From: Nymphaea colorata
Taxonomy: Eukaryota; Streptophyta; Magnoliopsida; Nymphaeales; Nymphaeaceae
Assembly: GCF_008831285.2 (NCBI RefSeq)
Contig: NW_022204507.1
Span: forward strand, 2,274,314 to 2,338,313
Direction: 5' to 3'
Length of the DNA stretch: 64,000 nucleotides
This document shows, piece by piece, positions 35,662-47,600 of the stretch. The notes beneath the pieces are model-generated. The model was not told the origin of the DNA and searched no databases. It saw only the letters and a program-made list of their open reading frames with translations. The translations under genes and the position numbers were made by a program. The first letter of the stretch is position 1, and every line of letters starts with the position of its first letter.

Positions 35662-38600
35662 ATGGCTTTCCCGATGCCTAGCAAGCCTAGCATCTGCATG
35701 CTTAGGGCAAATTCAGCTTTCGTGTCATGCAAAAGAGGATCTGCTACGGTGACTTATTGCGCAAGCAGCGCAACGACTCAGCAGTCACATCAGCAGGTCA
35801 GCGTACATGTTCTTGTACGACGGTTTCGCTTCTGTTTTCCCTTCTTGTTATTTTATTGTTTGCTTCCTTAGAATGGGACGCGTTACTGATAGTTGGGCCT
35901 TGAACAAGATCTATGTTATGGTAGTAAAAGGGTCGATGCTGATGCCATTATCATGATGAAATATTCGATTGTAGAGAAGCTATGAAATGTGGAGGGATCG
36001 TAATGAACATCTGAATCATGTTTTTTCTTTTCCTTTTTATTATTATTCCTCATGTCTTCTTTTATGAAGTTCTTATAGCAAAAGCAACTTAACTACAACA
36101 ACTTGGATTTTGTTAGGATTCTGAAGAACCATTTCGTTGGAACTTTAAACTAGGAACTGTTGATTGTCAAATGCCAAGTAATTTCGTGGGATCGTCTATG
36201 TTCTCACCTGGTGTTCTTAATTTGATGGTGAAACAAATATTTTGGACCGTAACGTTTATAATTATCTTCTTTGAGAAGGTTGTCTGAAATCTATTGACGT
36301 TACATGTTAGAATTCATTGTGATGATTCTGCCGTCTGCAAATAGTTGGCTGATATTGATGGGAGGGGGTACTGAATTATTTTGTAAATAGTGTTGTGAAT
36401 ATCGGCACGTATCGGCTGATAGGCATCGTATCGGCCCTTTGCCACGAATGCATGGGCTGATACAGGCTGATATGAGTTGAAGAGTATCGGCTGCATAGCT
36501 TTAAAGCACTCTTGAATTAATACTCATGCTCTTCATCAACATTAAATTCTCTCTGCCTCACTTTCCTTGTCTAGCTTCTTCTAAATAAATAAATGTAGCT
36601 GATGTTGTCCACATTATGTCTCACTGACCAGTTATCCGTGGTTGATTCTTGTAGAATTATGAGACCATTTTAATGTGTTCATCTTTATTGGCTGGATGAT
36701 TTTGGTTTACTAATGATGGTTATACTGCATTGTGTTACTGGACAAGCAATTAAATGTACAAAGACTGATTTGCTAGTTGATTTCACAATTTTGCTTGTTT
36801 CTGCAGATTACAGCAGGCAAACTTCACAAATAGCATAGTTGCCACACTGTTGTTGCATGTTGGATTAGTTTGGTCTCGCTATGCTTCTATTCATTTTGTA
36901 CTGTTTAGCACTCAAATGCTATGTATGGATACATGACATCCCTGAAACAAAAGTCTAAGCTAATGATTGATCATACTGGAACCTAACCTAATTTTATCTG
37001 CAATGCCTACTCCTAGTTTCTGGTGAATCTGGTTTTCCTGCTCTAGTCTGATACAATTTCAAGAGTTCGTAATTGTTCTCATTTACCTCAAAACATTGAA
37101 ACAGGACCAAGGTATCTTGTGTGATCCTTGTCAAGGCAGAGGCTGGTTAATATGTGATTTTTGTAAAGGTAAAAAGACCAATGTAAAGGCGCAGAACAAC
37201 AGGATTTACCGTCGGTGTCCAACATGTAGAGCAGTAAGTCCCTTTCTGATTTCCATGCACTATCCACTACAAGATATTTCTCCTTGGACCATCTTACTGA
37301 AACTTTTCATTGGATATATTTATTAGTTAATAAATCATGCTTAAGAATCAAATGATATTATGCCATATTATCATTGTATCTCTCATGTGCAATGCTGGGG
37401 GATACATATAATAAGAAGAAATACATCTGATGACTTGTTTTGTCATCTCATTGGCATATATAATCATCCATTGGTATTACTGAAGATGGATTTTGGACTT
37501 TCCATTTGTGAGAAATGCATGACATTGTTAAATCATAAATAGGCTTGTTCCAATTCTTTTTCCAATTTGAATTACAAGAAGGGATGTTAGTGCGAGGGTT
37601 TAGCTAAGCAGCTAATGAGCTAGTTTCTATGCAATATAAATTTGCTCATAGATTTGAGTTTTCCCACTAGCAAGTAACAAAATTGTACTGTTTAAGAGAA
37701 ACGCTGCTTTGACCAAACCTTGTAAAAAAAAAATTGAAGTTTGCCTACCATTTGACATGTATTATGCAATATATGATAACTTCAATTTCAAACAGGAAAA
37801 CATTTGTAAGACAAATGAGAAAGATCTTCATGCCAATCTGGCGGCCAGAACTTAATATGTAGTGATTGAATAATGTTTCGTTTGAGGAGTGCATGTCCTT
37901 GTAGGAAACTTAAATGCCTCCAGTATTAGATGATCAAAAGAACACTCCAGCCTTAAGAAAGACAATGTAAACTAGTTTAGCTCTAAACGTGGGACAATTT
38001 TAAATGATATCTGCTTAAACAAAAGGTGACGTATTTTTGTTCTTAAATTGAAGCATAAAGAATAATGGCTATGTAAAAACTTTATTTAGCCCTTGGTTGA
38101 CACCTTTTCCTTATTGTTGCAGATTGAGAGAGACGAGAGAGATGTCAAGGAAAGGAGAGAACCAGAGAGAGAGAGAGAGAGAGAGAGCCAAAAGGTTTAA
38201 TTCATTTATGTAAACCTAATCTATTTTAAAAGAGATTAGGGCTGGCTGTAAACACTTTACAGAAACAGTCCAAAAACTGTAAGAAAATGTTTAAAAACAT
38301 CCTCTCTAACTTTCTAATATTTCAAAAATACTCTTTAACACTCACCCTCAAGCTGGAGCATATATATTAATCATGCTCAGCTTGCTATAACATCTCAGGA
38401 AATCGCCAATGGGAAGAGCCTTGGTGAGGATGTCAGCTGCCTGATCTTCTAAGGAGACATCTTGAACTAAGTTTCGAATATAGTGGCAATCCACTTCAAT
38501 GTGTTTCGTCCTCTTATGAAAGACATGATTGTTAGCAATATATGTAGCTGCCTTGTTGTCAAAATACATCTTCATTGGGAGATTCACTGAAACACCCAAC

Positions 38601-41600
38601 TCCAAAAGTAGTGATCTAACCCACAACATTTCAGCTGTAGTTTGAGCCATAGCCCTATATTCCAACTCAGCACTAGAACGAACCACCACATTCTGCTTCT
38701 TGCTCCTCCAGGAAATAAGATTACCTCCCACAAAGGCACAAAAACCTGTAGTAGACTTCCTGTCATCTACAAACCCTGCATAATCAGCATCACTATACGC
38801 TTCGATGTCAACATATTCTCTCTTTTTGAACCATAACCCCTTTCTTGGGGTTGATTTCAAGTATCTGACAATCATTAGAGCAGCATCCCAATGAACCTTC
38901 CGGGGTTTTTCCATGAACTGGCTTAACTTATTCACAACGAAGCTAATGTCGGGGCGAGTGACAGTCAAATATAACAGTTTCCCTATCAGGGATCTGTAAG
39001 ATCTAGAGTCAAACGGCTCTGAGTCATCATCATGTATACAAATGCGGGGATTCATGGGAAATGTGGCAGGTTTAGCCCCCAATAGTCCTGTTTCCTACCG
39101 AAGATCAATGACATATTTCTTTTGAGACACTACAACTCCTTTATTACTACGAGCCACCTCAATACCAAGAAAATAACGGAGTTGTCAAAAGTCTTTAGTA
39201 ACAAAGTGTTGTTGTAAAAACTCCTTTGTTTGAGCTATTTCTTGATCATTTTCCCTGGTGAGAACAATATCATCCACGTGGACAATCAATATCACCATCT
39301 CTGATGAGCCTCGCTTGAGAAACAATGAGTGATCAAGCTGGGATCGGCGAAATCCACACTTAGATAACGCCTTAGTAAGCTTCTGGAACCATGCACGAGG
39401 ACTCTGTTTGAGTCCATAAATAGCCTTCTTTAATTTGCATACCTTGGAATACTCCCCCTGTTGCTCAAAACCAGGTGGTTGCTGCATATAGACGGTTTCA
39501 GAAAGGTCTCCATACAAAAAGACATTTTTCACATCCAGTTGAAAGAGAGGCCACTCTTGTTGGACAACAAGAGATATAATCAATCGAATAGTGCCCAACC
39601 GAGCCACATACGAAAATGTCTCAAAGAAGTCAATACCATAAGTCTAAGTATACCCTTTTGCGACAAGACGTGCCTTGAACCTTTCAATTGAGCCATCAGA
39701 ATGATACTTGATGATGAATACCCATCTTGATCCAACCACATCACAGTGCGTCGGTGGATCGACCAAGTCCCAAGTCTCCCGAGAGATAAGAGCATCCATT
39801 TCCTCCTGCATGGCTTGCTGCCATAGTGAATCTAACAAGGCTTGATGGTGAGAAGACAAAATAATGTGGGTAGACAGAGCTCGATCAAATTGCACCAAAC
39901 TTGTACTCATATGGTCAGTAGACATAGAATTAGAAATCAGATGTAGTGTGCACTGTCGCTTGCCCTTGCGAATAGCAATGGAGAGATCATCTGCAGTGTG
40001 GTCATCATTTAAACCTGAGTCAGTTTTATCAGTGGAGCTTACCTCTTGAGAAGACGCTTGTGGGCGGTTGAGAGAGGGACCGAGACGACGAGTGTAAACT
40101 AATGGAGGATCAATGAAACGTTCACATGACATAGATTGAGATGGAGGGATTGGCTCAAGTGACACTGATGGAATAAGAAGAGGCACAGGTACATTTCTCT
40201 GATGGAGAAGGACTCGAAGGAGAAAAATAAGGACGAGACTCAAAGAATGTAACATCTGCACTGATAATCTCTTTCTTGGTCTGAGGATCAAAGCATTTAT
40301 ATCCTTTTTGATTGGCAGAGTATCCAATCACCAATGAATACACATTTGATGGCTTGGGTAGCAAGTTTGTTTTTGTTTGGGCCTAGGATGTGTGCAAGAC
40401 AGGTGCATCCAAATACTTTGGGAGGTATATGAAATAATGGTCGATCTGGATATAAAAGTTGAATGAGAATATGTTCTTGGATGGTTGATGAGGGTAATCT
40501 GTTAATGAGATAGCATGCGGTAAGAATCACATCACCCCAAAAATAAGCAGACATGTGTGAATGCAACATGAGGGTACGGGCCACATTTAGGAGTTGCTGA
40601 TGTTTGCGTTCGGCAACACCATTTTGTTGTGACGAGTGAGGACAAGTATATTGAGGTCGAATTCCATGATTGACATAAAATTGAAGTAGCACAGAGGATT
40701 TGAACTCAAGAGCATTATCAGTGTAAATATTTTTGACAATGAAACCAAACTGAGTTTTTATTTCTTTGACAAATTTCGGAAGAATACATATGACTTCCGA
40801 TCTTTCCCGTAATAAGAATACCCAATTGACTCTAGTAAAATCATCAACCAAAACAAGATAATACCGAAAACGGGAGTGAATGGAACCCGACTAGGACCCC
40901 ACACATCCACATGAATGAGATCAAATGGACTTTGACTAGATGGATTCTGACTCGAAGGAAAGTTGCTCCGTGTATGTTTGCCTAACAGGCAAGCATCACG
41001 AAGGACTCTGGTGTATAATACCTGAAAACATGCGACGAAGTTTGGACACTGATGGATGACCTAGTCTGACATGCCACTGGAAAGGAGAAGTCTTTGAGGA
41101 GAATGATGATGCAACAACATTTACTGGGACAGACAAGAAATGGAGACCCTCACGTTCATGGCCGCCACCAATTACCTTCCTAGTTAGTAAGTCCTGACAA
41201 GAACATGAACCAGGGTAAAAAATAACTCCACACTGTAAGTCAATAGCCAACTGCTTAACAGATAACAAATTAACAGGAAACTGAGGAGCATATAGCACGT
41301 GGGTAATAGTGCCTAAATGGGGGAGATAGATATCATCGCTGCCCAACACAGGAGATAGCTTGTCATCAGCCAGTCTGACATGTTGTGGTGTAGAGAATCT
41401 GACTAAGGATGAAAAAATGTGTGATTGGTTACAACAGTGCCTGTAGGCGCTAGAATCTATCGTCCACATCATATTTGGGCCATCGGTAGGAGCACCAACA
41501 GAGAAGGCTGAGTCTATTACAGTAGTATTGGCATAGGAGAAGGAATTTCCAGCCATCTTGTATTCAACAGAGCCCTTAGATTTACTTTTTCAGCCATAGT

Positions 41601-44600
41601 AAATGAAGAAATCCCTATTGGTGTACACGTTAAGAGTCTAGGATGTTGCTGTCCACTAACATCAGAGATAAAGGATCACTGGAAACACAAACAAATTTGG
41701 AATAGAGGCTTGTGACTCCAATGGCAAATCTGAAACTTTCTTAAGCAGGCAGCAATATCTCAAACTGGAAGCAATATCTGAAACTTTCTCAAACAAGCAG
41801 ATCTGAAAATTTATAAATCAGGCAACTATGTCACATAGGTACGGGTGCGGGTTCGGGTGCCTGTGCTGGTACGGGTACGAACCATTTTTAAAAAACTTGG
41901 GTACGGGGGTACGGCCGTACACACACATGCACATATACATATATATGTCAAAAAATTTCAAACAAAATAACATATTCGTACATATATATATCAAAAATTA
42001 TGAACATAATATATTCATAAATCATAATCCAAAATTTATCAGCCTATAAGTAAATGACACCCAACAAACCAAGAACACCTCAAAGGGAGATGGCCCGAGT
42101 CCATCCAAAGAGACGTACGCCCCCTCCTCTTTCCATCCTTGTCTCTGTCTCCCACTCCCTCTCTGCGCATCCATGGCTGCCGAGGCGACGGCTGCCACCA
42201 GTACTGTTCTGCCTCTCATGGGGAAGAAACGTTATAGCGAAGACGATGCGTGTCTTATGACGACGATGAAGGGTTTTCAATGAAGAAGGGTGGGAGGAAA
42301 TGGACGGACTTGTCGGACCCTGTGCAGGCGTTGGCGAGCGTTCGGCACGAGTTCGGCGAGCATGGAGGCGTCAACATGTCCATCGAGGCGTCCGCGACGT
42401 TCACGGTCATGGAGCCGGAGACTAAGCGGAGGATGTTCGACCGCGAGCTCGGTCCTGACCGAGATTTCTTCATATACAGCCGGCACTTCAACCCCACGGT
42501 GCTGAACCTCGGCCGGCCGTCATGTCCGCCAGCGGCATGTCCGCCATCTCCTCCATGCTGCTGCAGCTCTGCGCCAGCGGCGACCATGTCGTCGCCCCGA
42601 CGTGCCTCTACGGCGGCACCCACGCTCTGCTCACCCATTTCCTCCCCCGGGCAGCCAACATCACCGCCACGTTCGTCGACCCTGCCTTCATTGCTGCTGC
42701 CTTCGTCGCCGGACGTCGCTTGGTGAGAGGTGAGAAGAAACCCTTAAAACTTAAAAAGAAAACATGTTTTATGTTTTAAGGGTTTTGAACTTTCGTTTTT
42801 TTTAATGTTAAAATAGTTTTAAAAGATAAAATCAAATAATCGTTAAAATTTAAAAACGGACATATTTGTACTCGGTCAAATTTGACCGTGTCCAAAAAAG
42901 GATGGATACGGCCTTCGATACGGTCAACCCGTACCAATGGCGTACCGAAGCCTGTACCCACACCTGTACCGGTGTCGTACCGATACTGAGCGGGTACTCC
43001 TCCTTTGGAGGAGCACCCGTGTTACAGAGTCAGGCAGCATTGTGGAACCAACTGTTTTAGTCGGTGACTGAAACTTCTTCACCCAACGACAAAAGACTGC
43101 TGTTACTCCTAAACACAGTAGTTTCTCATAAAACTTGCTGTCCACACGACAAAGAAATCAACGACATCAACTGAAATATCTTGTACTTACGATTAGCAGC
43201 AGTCCACACCTCACAAAGCCTCACTTTACTGATTTCACATTCACGATTTGCAGATATTGCTCCTCACGTCAAAACTGCATCTTCAAACAACAATGTGACT
43301 TCACACACAGCAGCAAAAAGGGCAGATCTGATATATAATGTCACAGAGCTGCTGCCACGACAACAAAAGGAATCAAAAAATTAGATCTGTTTAGGGCAGA
43401 TCTGATACATGATTTCATAGATTTTCTTCACCGCAGCAGAAAATCAGATCTAATAAGCAGATATGAGCGACATAGATATTCTTCCACGACAACAGAAACT
43501 CAGATCTGATACATCCTGATCAGATCCACAATATTCTTCCACGGCAGCAACTTCATCAACGTTTCTCCATGTCTTCCACGGCAACAACAACACAAGGGTG
43601 TTAATCACGTTTCTACATGTTAAACGTGATTAGCCCTTTTTAACAAACAGATTACTTGCTTTTCTTGAAGTTAGCAGAAAAATATAGGCGTGAACCCTAA
43701 CTTGGAGGAAGAGGTGAGAGATGAAGGAAGGAACGTGAAACCCTAGATTAGCACAATCCTAGATCTAGGGCTCTGACATGTTGCAGATTGAGAGAGACGA
43801 GAGAGATGTCGAGGAAAGGAGAGAACCAGGGAGAGAGATGATTAATTCATTTACGTAACCCTAATCTCTTTTAAAAGAGATTAGGGCTGGCTGTAAACAC
43901 TTTACAAAAACAGTCCATAAAACTATAAGAAAATGTTTAAAGACATCCTCTCTAACTTTCTAATATTTCAGAAATATTCTTTAACACTTATCATAGGATT
44001 CTAAGGGAAGTCCGTAACTTACATGGTGCACTTTCATCAAATGTTCACAATTTAACATGAAATTGGTTTGCCTATCATGTGGGCTACGTACTTGAAATTA
44101 ATAGAACCTTCTGAATCAGCTAATGAGGTTGTTCTTAATTTACATCGACTCTGATGTCAGAGCCATGCAGTTCATGTAATCTCTGTATACTCATGAATTT
44201 AAGGGATCTCTGGAAAGATATAAACATTTAGAAATTTAATAATGAACATATCACCAAAATGTAAAGTTAACAAGCATTTACAGGAACATGGGACTCTGCC
44301 AATTGTTTGGGCCATGGAAGGAGGAAGAGAACTATGAAATGAACTGGCAATAACTTCAGAGAAGCTACTTAAAACCTTTGTTACAGAAAACATGGCTTAT
44401 TAAAAAAAAACACGTATAATACGCGAAAAATAAGTCAGCCGTATTAAACGTGAAAACAAGTATCTTTTTAAAAAAATGCTAGAAAATAAAAAACGTATTA
44501 AACGTATTTTTTATGTTTTTTTTATTTTTTTATTATTTTCAGGATTTATTAGATTTTTTAAATTTTTTAAAAATTTGCCGAGATTTTCCCAAGATATTCC

Positions 44601-47600
44601 CGAGATATACAACTTTGCCATGTGACAATGCTTAAAACTCTATAATGGAGAAAGACAACAATGCATTGGCAGTGTTACTGAAATTGGTTAATCTAGTGTC
44701 TTTATGCAAAATCATAGACCTTTTATAATGTCGATAAGCTCCTTTTGGATGCATTTCCTACTTGGAAGGTGTGCTTGCAGCACACCTGGAGGTGCACAAC
44801 AGGCCTGAGTGATCAAATGAGAGAAGTTTGAGTTTGTTGAAGTGAGTAGACAAGTGAACACAAGTTTCGACTTCATGGAGCTTTTATGTGCTTGATATTG
44901 ATAAATAAGTCAATAACTACACTGCAGGAAAGGTAACTAATTTAGTTAGCATTTATATGTAGATGGTATTTATAAAATATTGCAACAATGTCAGTGATGT
45001 AAAGGTTGCCATGCTTGTTCACTACAAACCTTTTGGGGACAGCTCCAGAACATATCATAAAATTGATATGAAAAGACATTACAAAGGGTCTCAATACACA
45101 ATCAAGGATGCCACTGGCTCAGCATCTGCGATCATCCTCTGCAGTCAGTGGAAACATTAATGAAAAGCCCATTTGAATAGTCAGGTCACTATTCAAGATT
45201 TTCAGCTTATGCTTCAGTGAGTCTAGGTAATCATGCCATTGACTGCAGCATCTTCTGCTTTCAGTGTCTTTCTTCATCCAACTTTCTAGTTTCTGTTGTT
45301 AGCAATTAGAGTTATTAGACCAGTAGGTTTCTTGGGAGAATTTCCAAAAGCATATTGAATGTTGCTGTTTCTGGAAAAAAGTGCATCTGAAACTTTGACT
45401 TCTGTCCAGCTTTAATGACCGTACCATTCTCAGCCTTTAACATGAGGGCTAGAGAATGACCCTGCTTCTTCTAATAGATGCTATTTAGAGTGCTAATTCC
45501 AAATGGTGACCAGCAACCATTAGAAGCCGTCTGGATACCCATAATTTGTGTAATCCATTTTCCAACCTTTGGTTTTCATCTCATATGTAAGTCAGATGGT
45601 TACTTCAGTTTCTTCAGTAGGGTCGCTATACCTGTCTCCGTACTGACACAGCAAAGCAGGTACTGTAGTTGGACGCGCCTAGGTACTTTTTGGCTCGAAA
45701 CTGATCCAAACTACTTACTTTTATGTTATTTAGCTCGTCATTAACTTCTCGAAACTGATCCAAACTACTTACTTTTATGTTATTTAGCTCGTCATTAACT
45801 TACTTTTCATTATATTTTTTGTGAATTAGTGGTAATTAATATCTACTGTTTTTATTTATATTACTTGTTTATTTAGATGTTTCTTTCATTTTGAATTTTT
45901 TGTTGCATTTTGCATACATACATGTACATACCCTGCCGTACCCTTGCACCCACATTTCCTAAAATTGCTGTTCTCCATATGCAAACCTGCACCAATACCT
46001 GCACTTATGTGACTTAGTCTGATACAATAGTTTCCTTACAGCTTCTCCATGTTCCTTCCTGGTCTCCCTAATCGACCAATTCTTGCTTATGGATGGTCCT
46101 GTTTCCTTACTGCTAATTTCTCTAAATTATTATTAGAAAGCCGAAAGGGTGATTTTCTGGCTCTTCATAAGCCACCTTTGCTTGAGTGTGCTTCACATCC
46201 ACCACTTCAGCTCACACCTCATTTTAGAAGTTGGAGAACATTTCCCCCTGAATTTTCTCACAATATATCTCCAAATATTTGCTACTACCCTGCACTTATA
46301 ATAAGTGGGAAATACATATGGCTTGGCTTAGTGTACATGTGTTAGCCAGATCCAAGCCTACTCTTTGCTTTGCATCAATCTGTGGGAAGCTTGGAATCAC
46401 AAATGACGTAAACCACCCAGATCCAAGCCTACTCTTTGCTTTGCGTGCAATCTGTGGGAAGCTTGGAATCACAAATGACGTAAACCACCCATCTTGAATA
46501 CAGGTGTCCAATCTCCTCCCAAAGCCATTTTCACCATTGTTCTAAGGAAATCTAACTCTAGTCAGCTCCCAAATTTCATTCCTGCCAACTTTCTTCCGGT
46601 CATTGGATATCAAACACAGAGTCTTCTCAGTCAACTTTCTTCCGGTCTTGGATAATGAACATAGTGTCTCCTCAGCTTGGTTGTTTTTTAAACTAGGCCA
46701 CATGTTCAAGTTCAGATTGGAAGTGATCGGCCGTATATATAGGTTTCTTGTTATCCCCTCACGAATTGCTTCACTGAGAACTAAAAGGTTGGCTCTACAT
46801 CTGCTTGGTTATCTCCAGGAATCTCAGTCAGTAAGAATGCACCTGTCTAGTTATCCAGCCAGAAGTAGCCAGTGTTGCTGTTCCCAATTTTCCATTCAAT
46901 GTGGTTCTCATGTAGCTGCCAGGCCAGCATAAAGCTGAACCATACGCATCCATTGTTGTTATCCTTATAGATGCACCAGCTCCTTCTCACATGCATTTAA
47001 GATCATTTTCCCACAACACATTTGAGCATCTGCACTCCATGGCTCTTTTCAACGAAGCTGATCTATTGCTGCCTTCTACATTTCAAGCATGTTTCCTGTC
47101 CAGATGAGGCCTGCAGAGCTGGTGTCTTGCAATGTAGTAAGTTTATGATACTGCTCCAGTCCTCCATGTCCATAGTTAACAATATATGAAATAACTTGTT
47201 CAATCATATAGCAAAAACAGCCAAGATATGGCACAACATTTTACTTTTTGTTTGTTTGTGTGGATGTGTATGCCAGGCAACACAGTGAGGGTGTGGTCCT
47301 CCTCCATGTCCAACCACAGGAATTTTGCCATGAAGGTCCCTGTTTCCTTAACAGTGGAAGCTGGCAATCTGAAAATTAAGATCCAACAGTTAAAAGTATG
47401 AAATAACATATTTAAGCATAGGCAATACCAAGCTAAGTCATACAGATACTTTTTTGTGGAGAAGGGGTGGGGGGTATGGATACAGCAGTTTTTTAAATTA
47501 TGGAGACGGGGATGCAACAAGGTATACATACATGTACATGTGCTTGTGCAACACAAAAAACATGCAAAATTAATACAAAAAGGTGAAAAATATGTGTTGG

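Larger units (their letters stand above)
38115..43986 (-). mobile_element. Ty1/copia LTR retrotransposon 1 (antisense in intron, gag-less)
   Basis: The LTRs at 38115-38340 and 43779-43986 are flanked by the 5-bp target duplication CTTAT (38110-38114 and 43987-43991). The element reads on the minus strand: 5' LTR on the right, a primer site with GTCAGAGCCCTAG next to it, then protease, integrase, reverse transcriptase and RNase H, and the polypurine tract CTTGAGGGTGAG at 38352-38341. That order is Ty1/copia (Pseudoviridae type). The two LTRs differ at about ten positions outside a variable GA tract, so the insertion is not recent. gag is missing and about 1.2 kb of foreign DNA with a host gene fragment occupies the 5' part. 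Frameshifts in pol make it non-autonomous. Confidence 0.93.

Noticed and set aside
35641-35871. Upstream TTG start for the zinc-finger gene
   Set aside because: The first ATG in the frame is at 35662, and the frame continues past a good splice donor at 35797, which gives the correct phase for exon 2.
42255-42638. Minus-strand frame opposite the methionine gamma-lyase fragment
   Set aside because: Antisense shadow of GC-rich coding sequence; the plus strand has the family motifs.
41829-43038. Firm Mutator assignment from the TCAGGCAAC/TCAGGCAGC repeats
   Set aside because: The repeats do not touch the proposed ends, and similar CAGGCAGC words recur nearby in the Copia leader, so the match may be chance.
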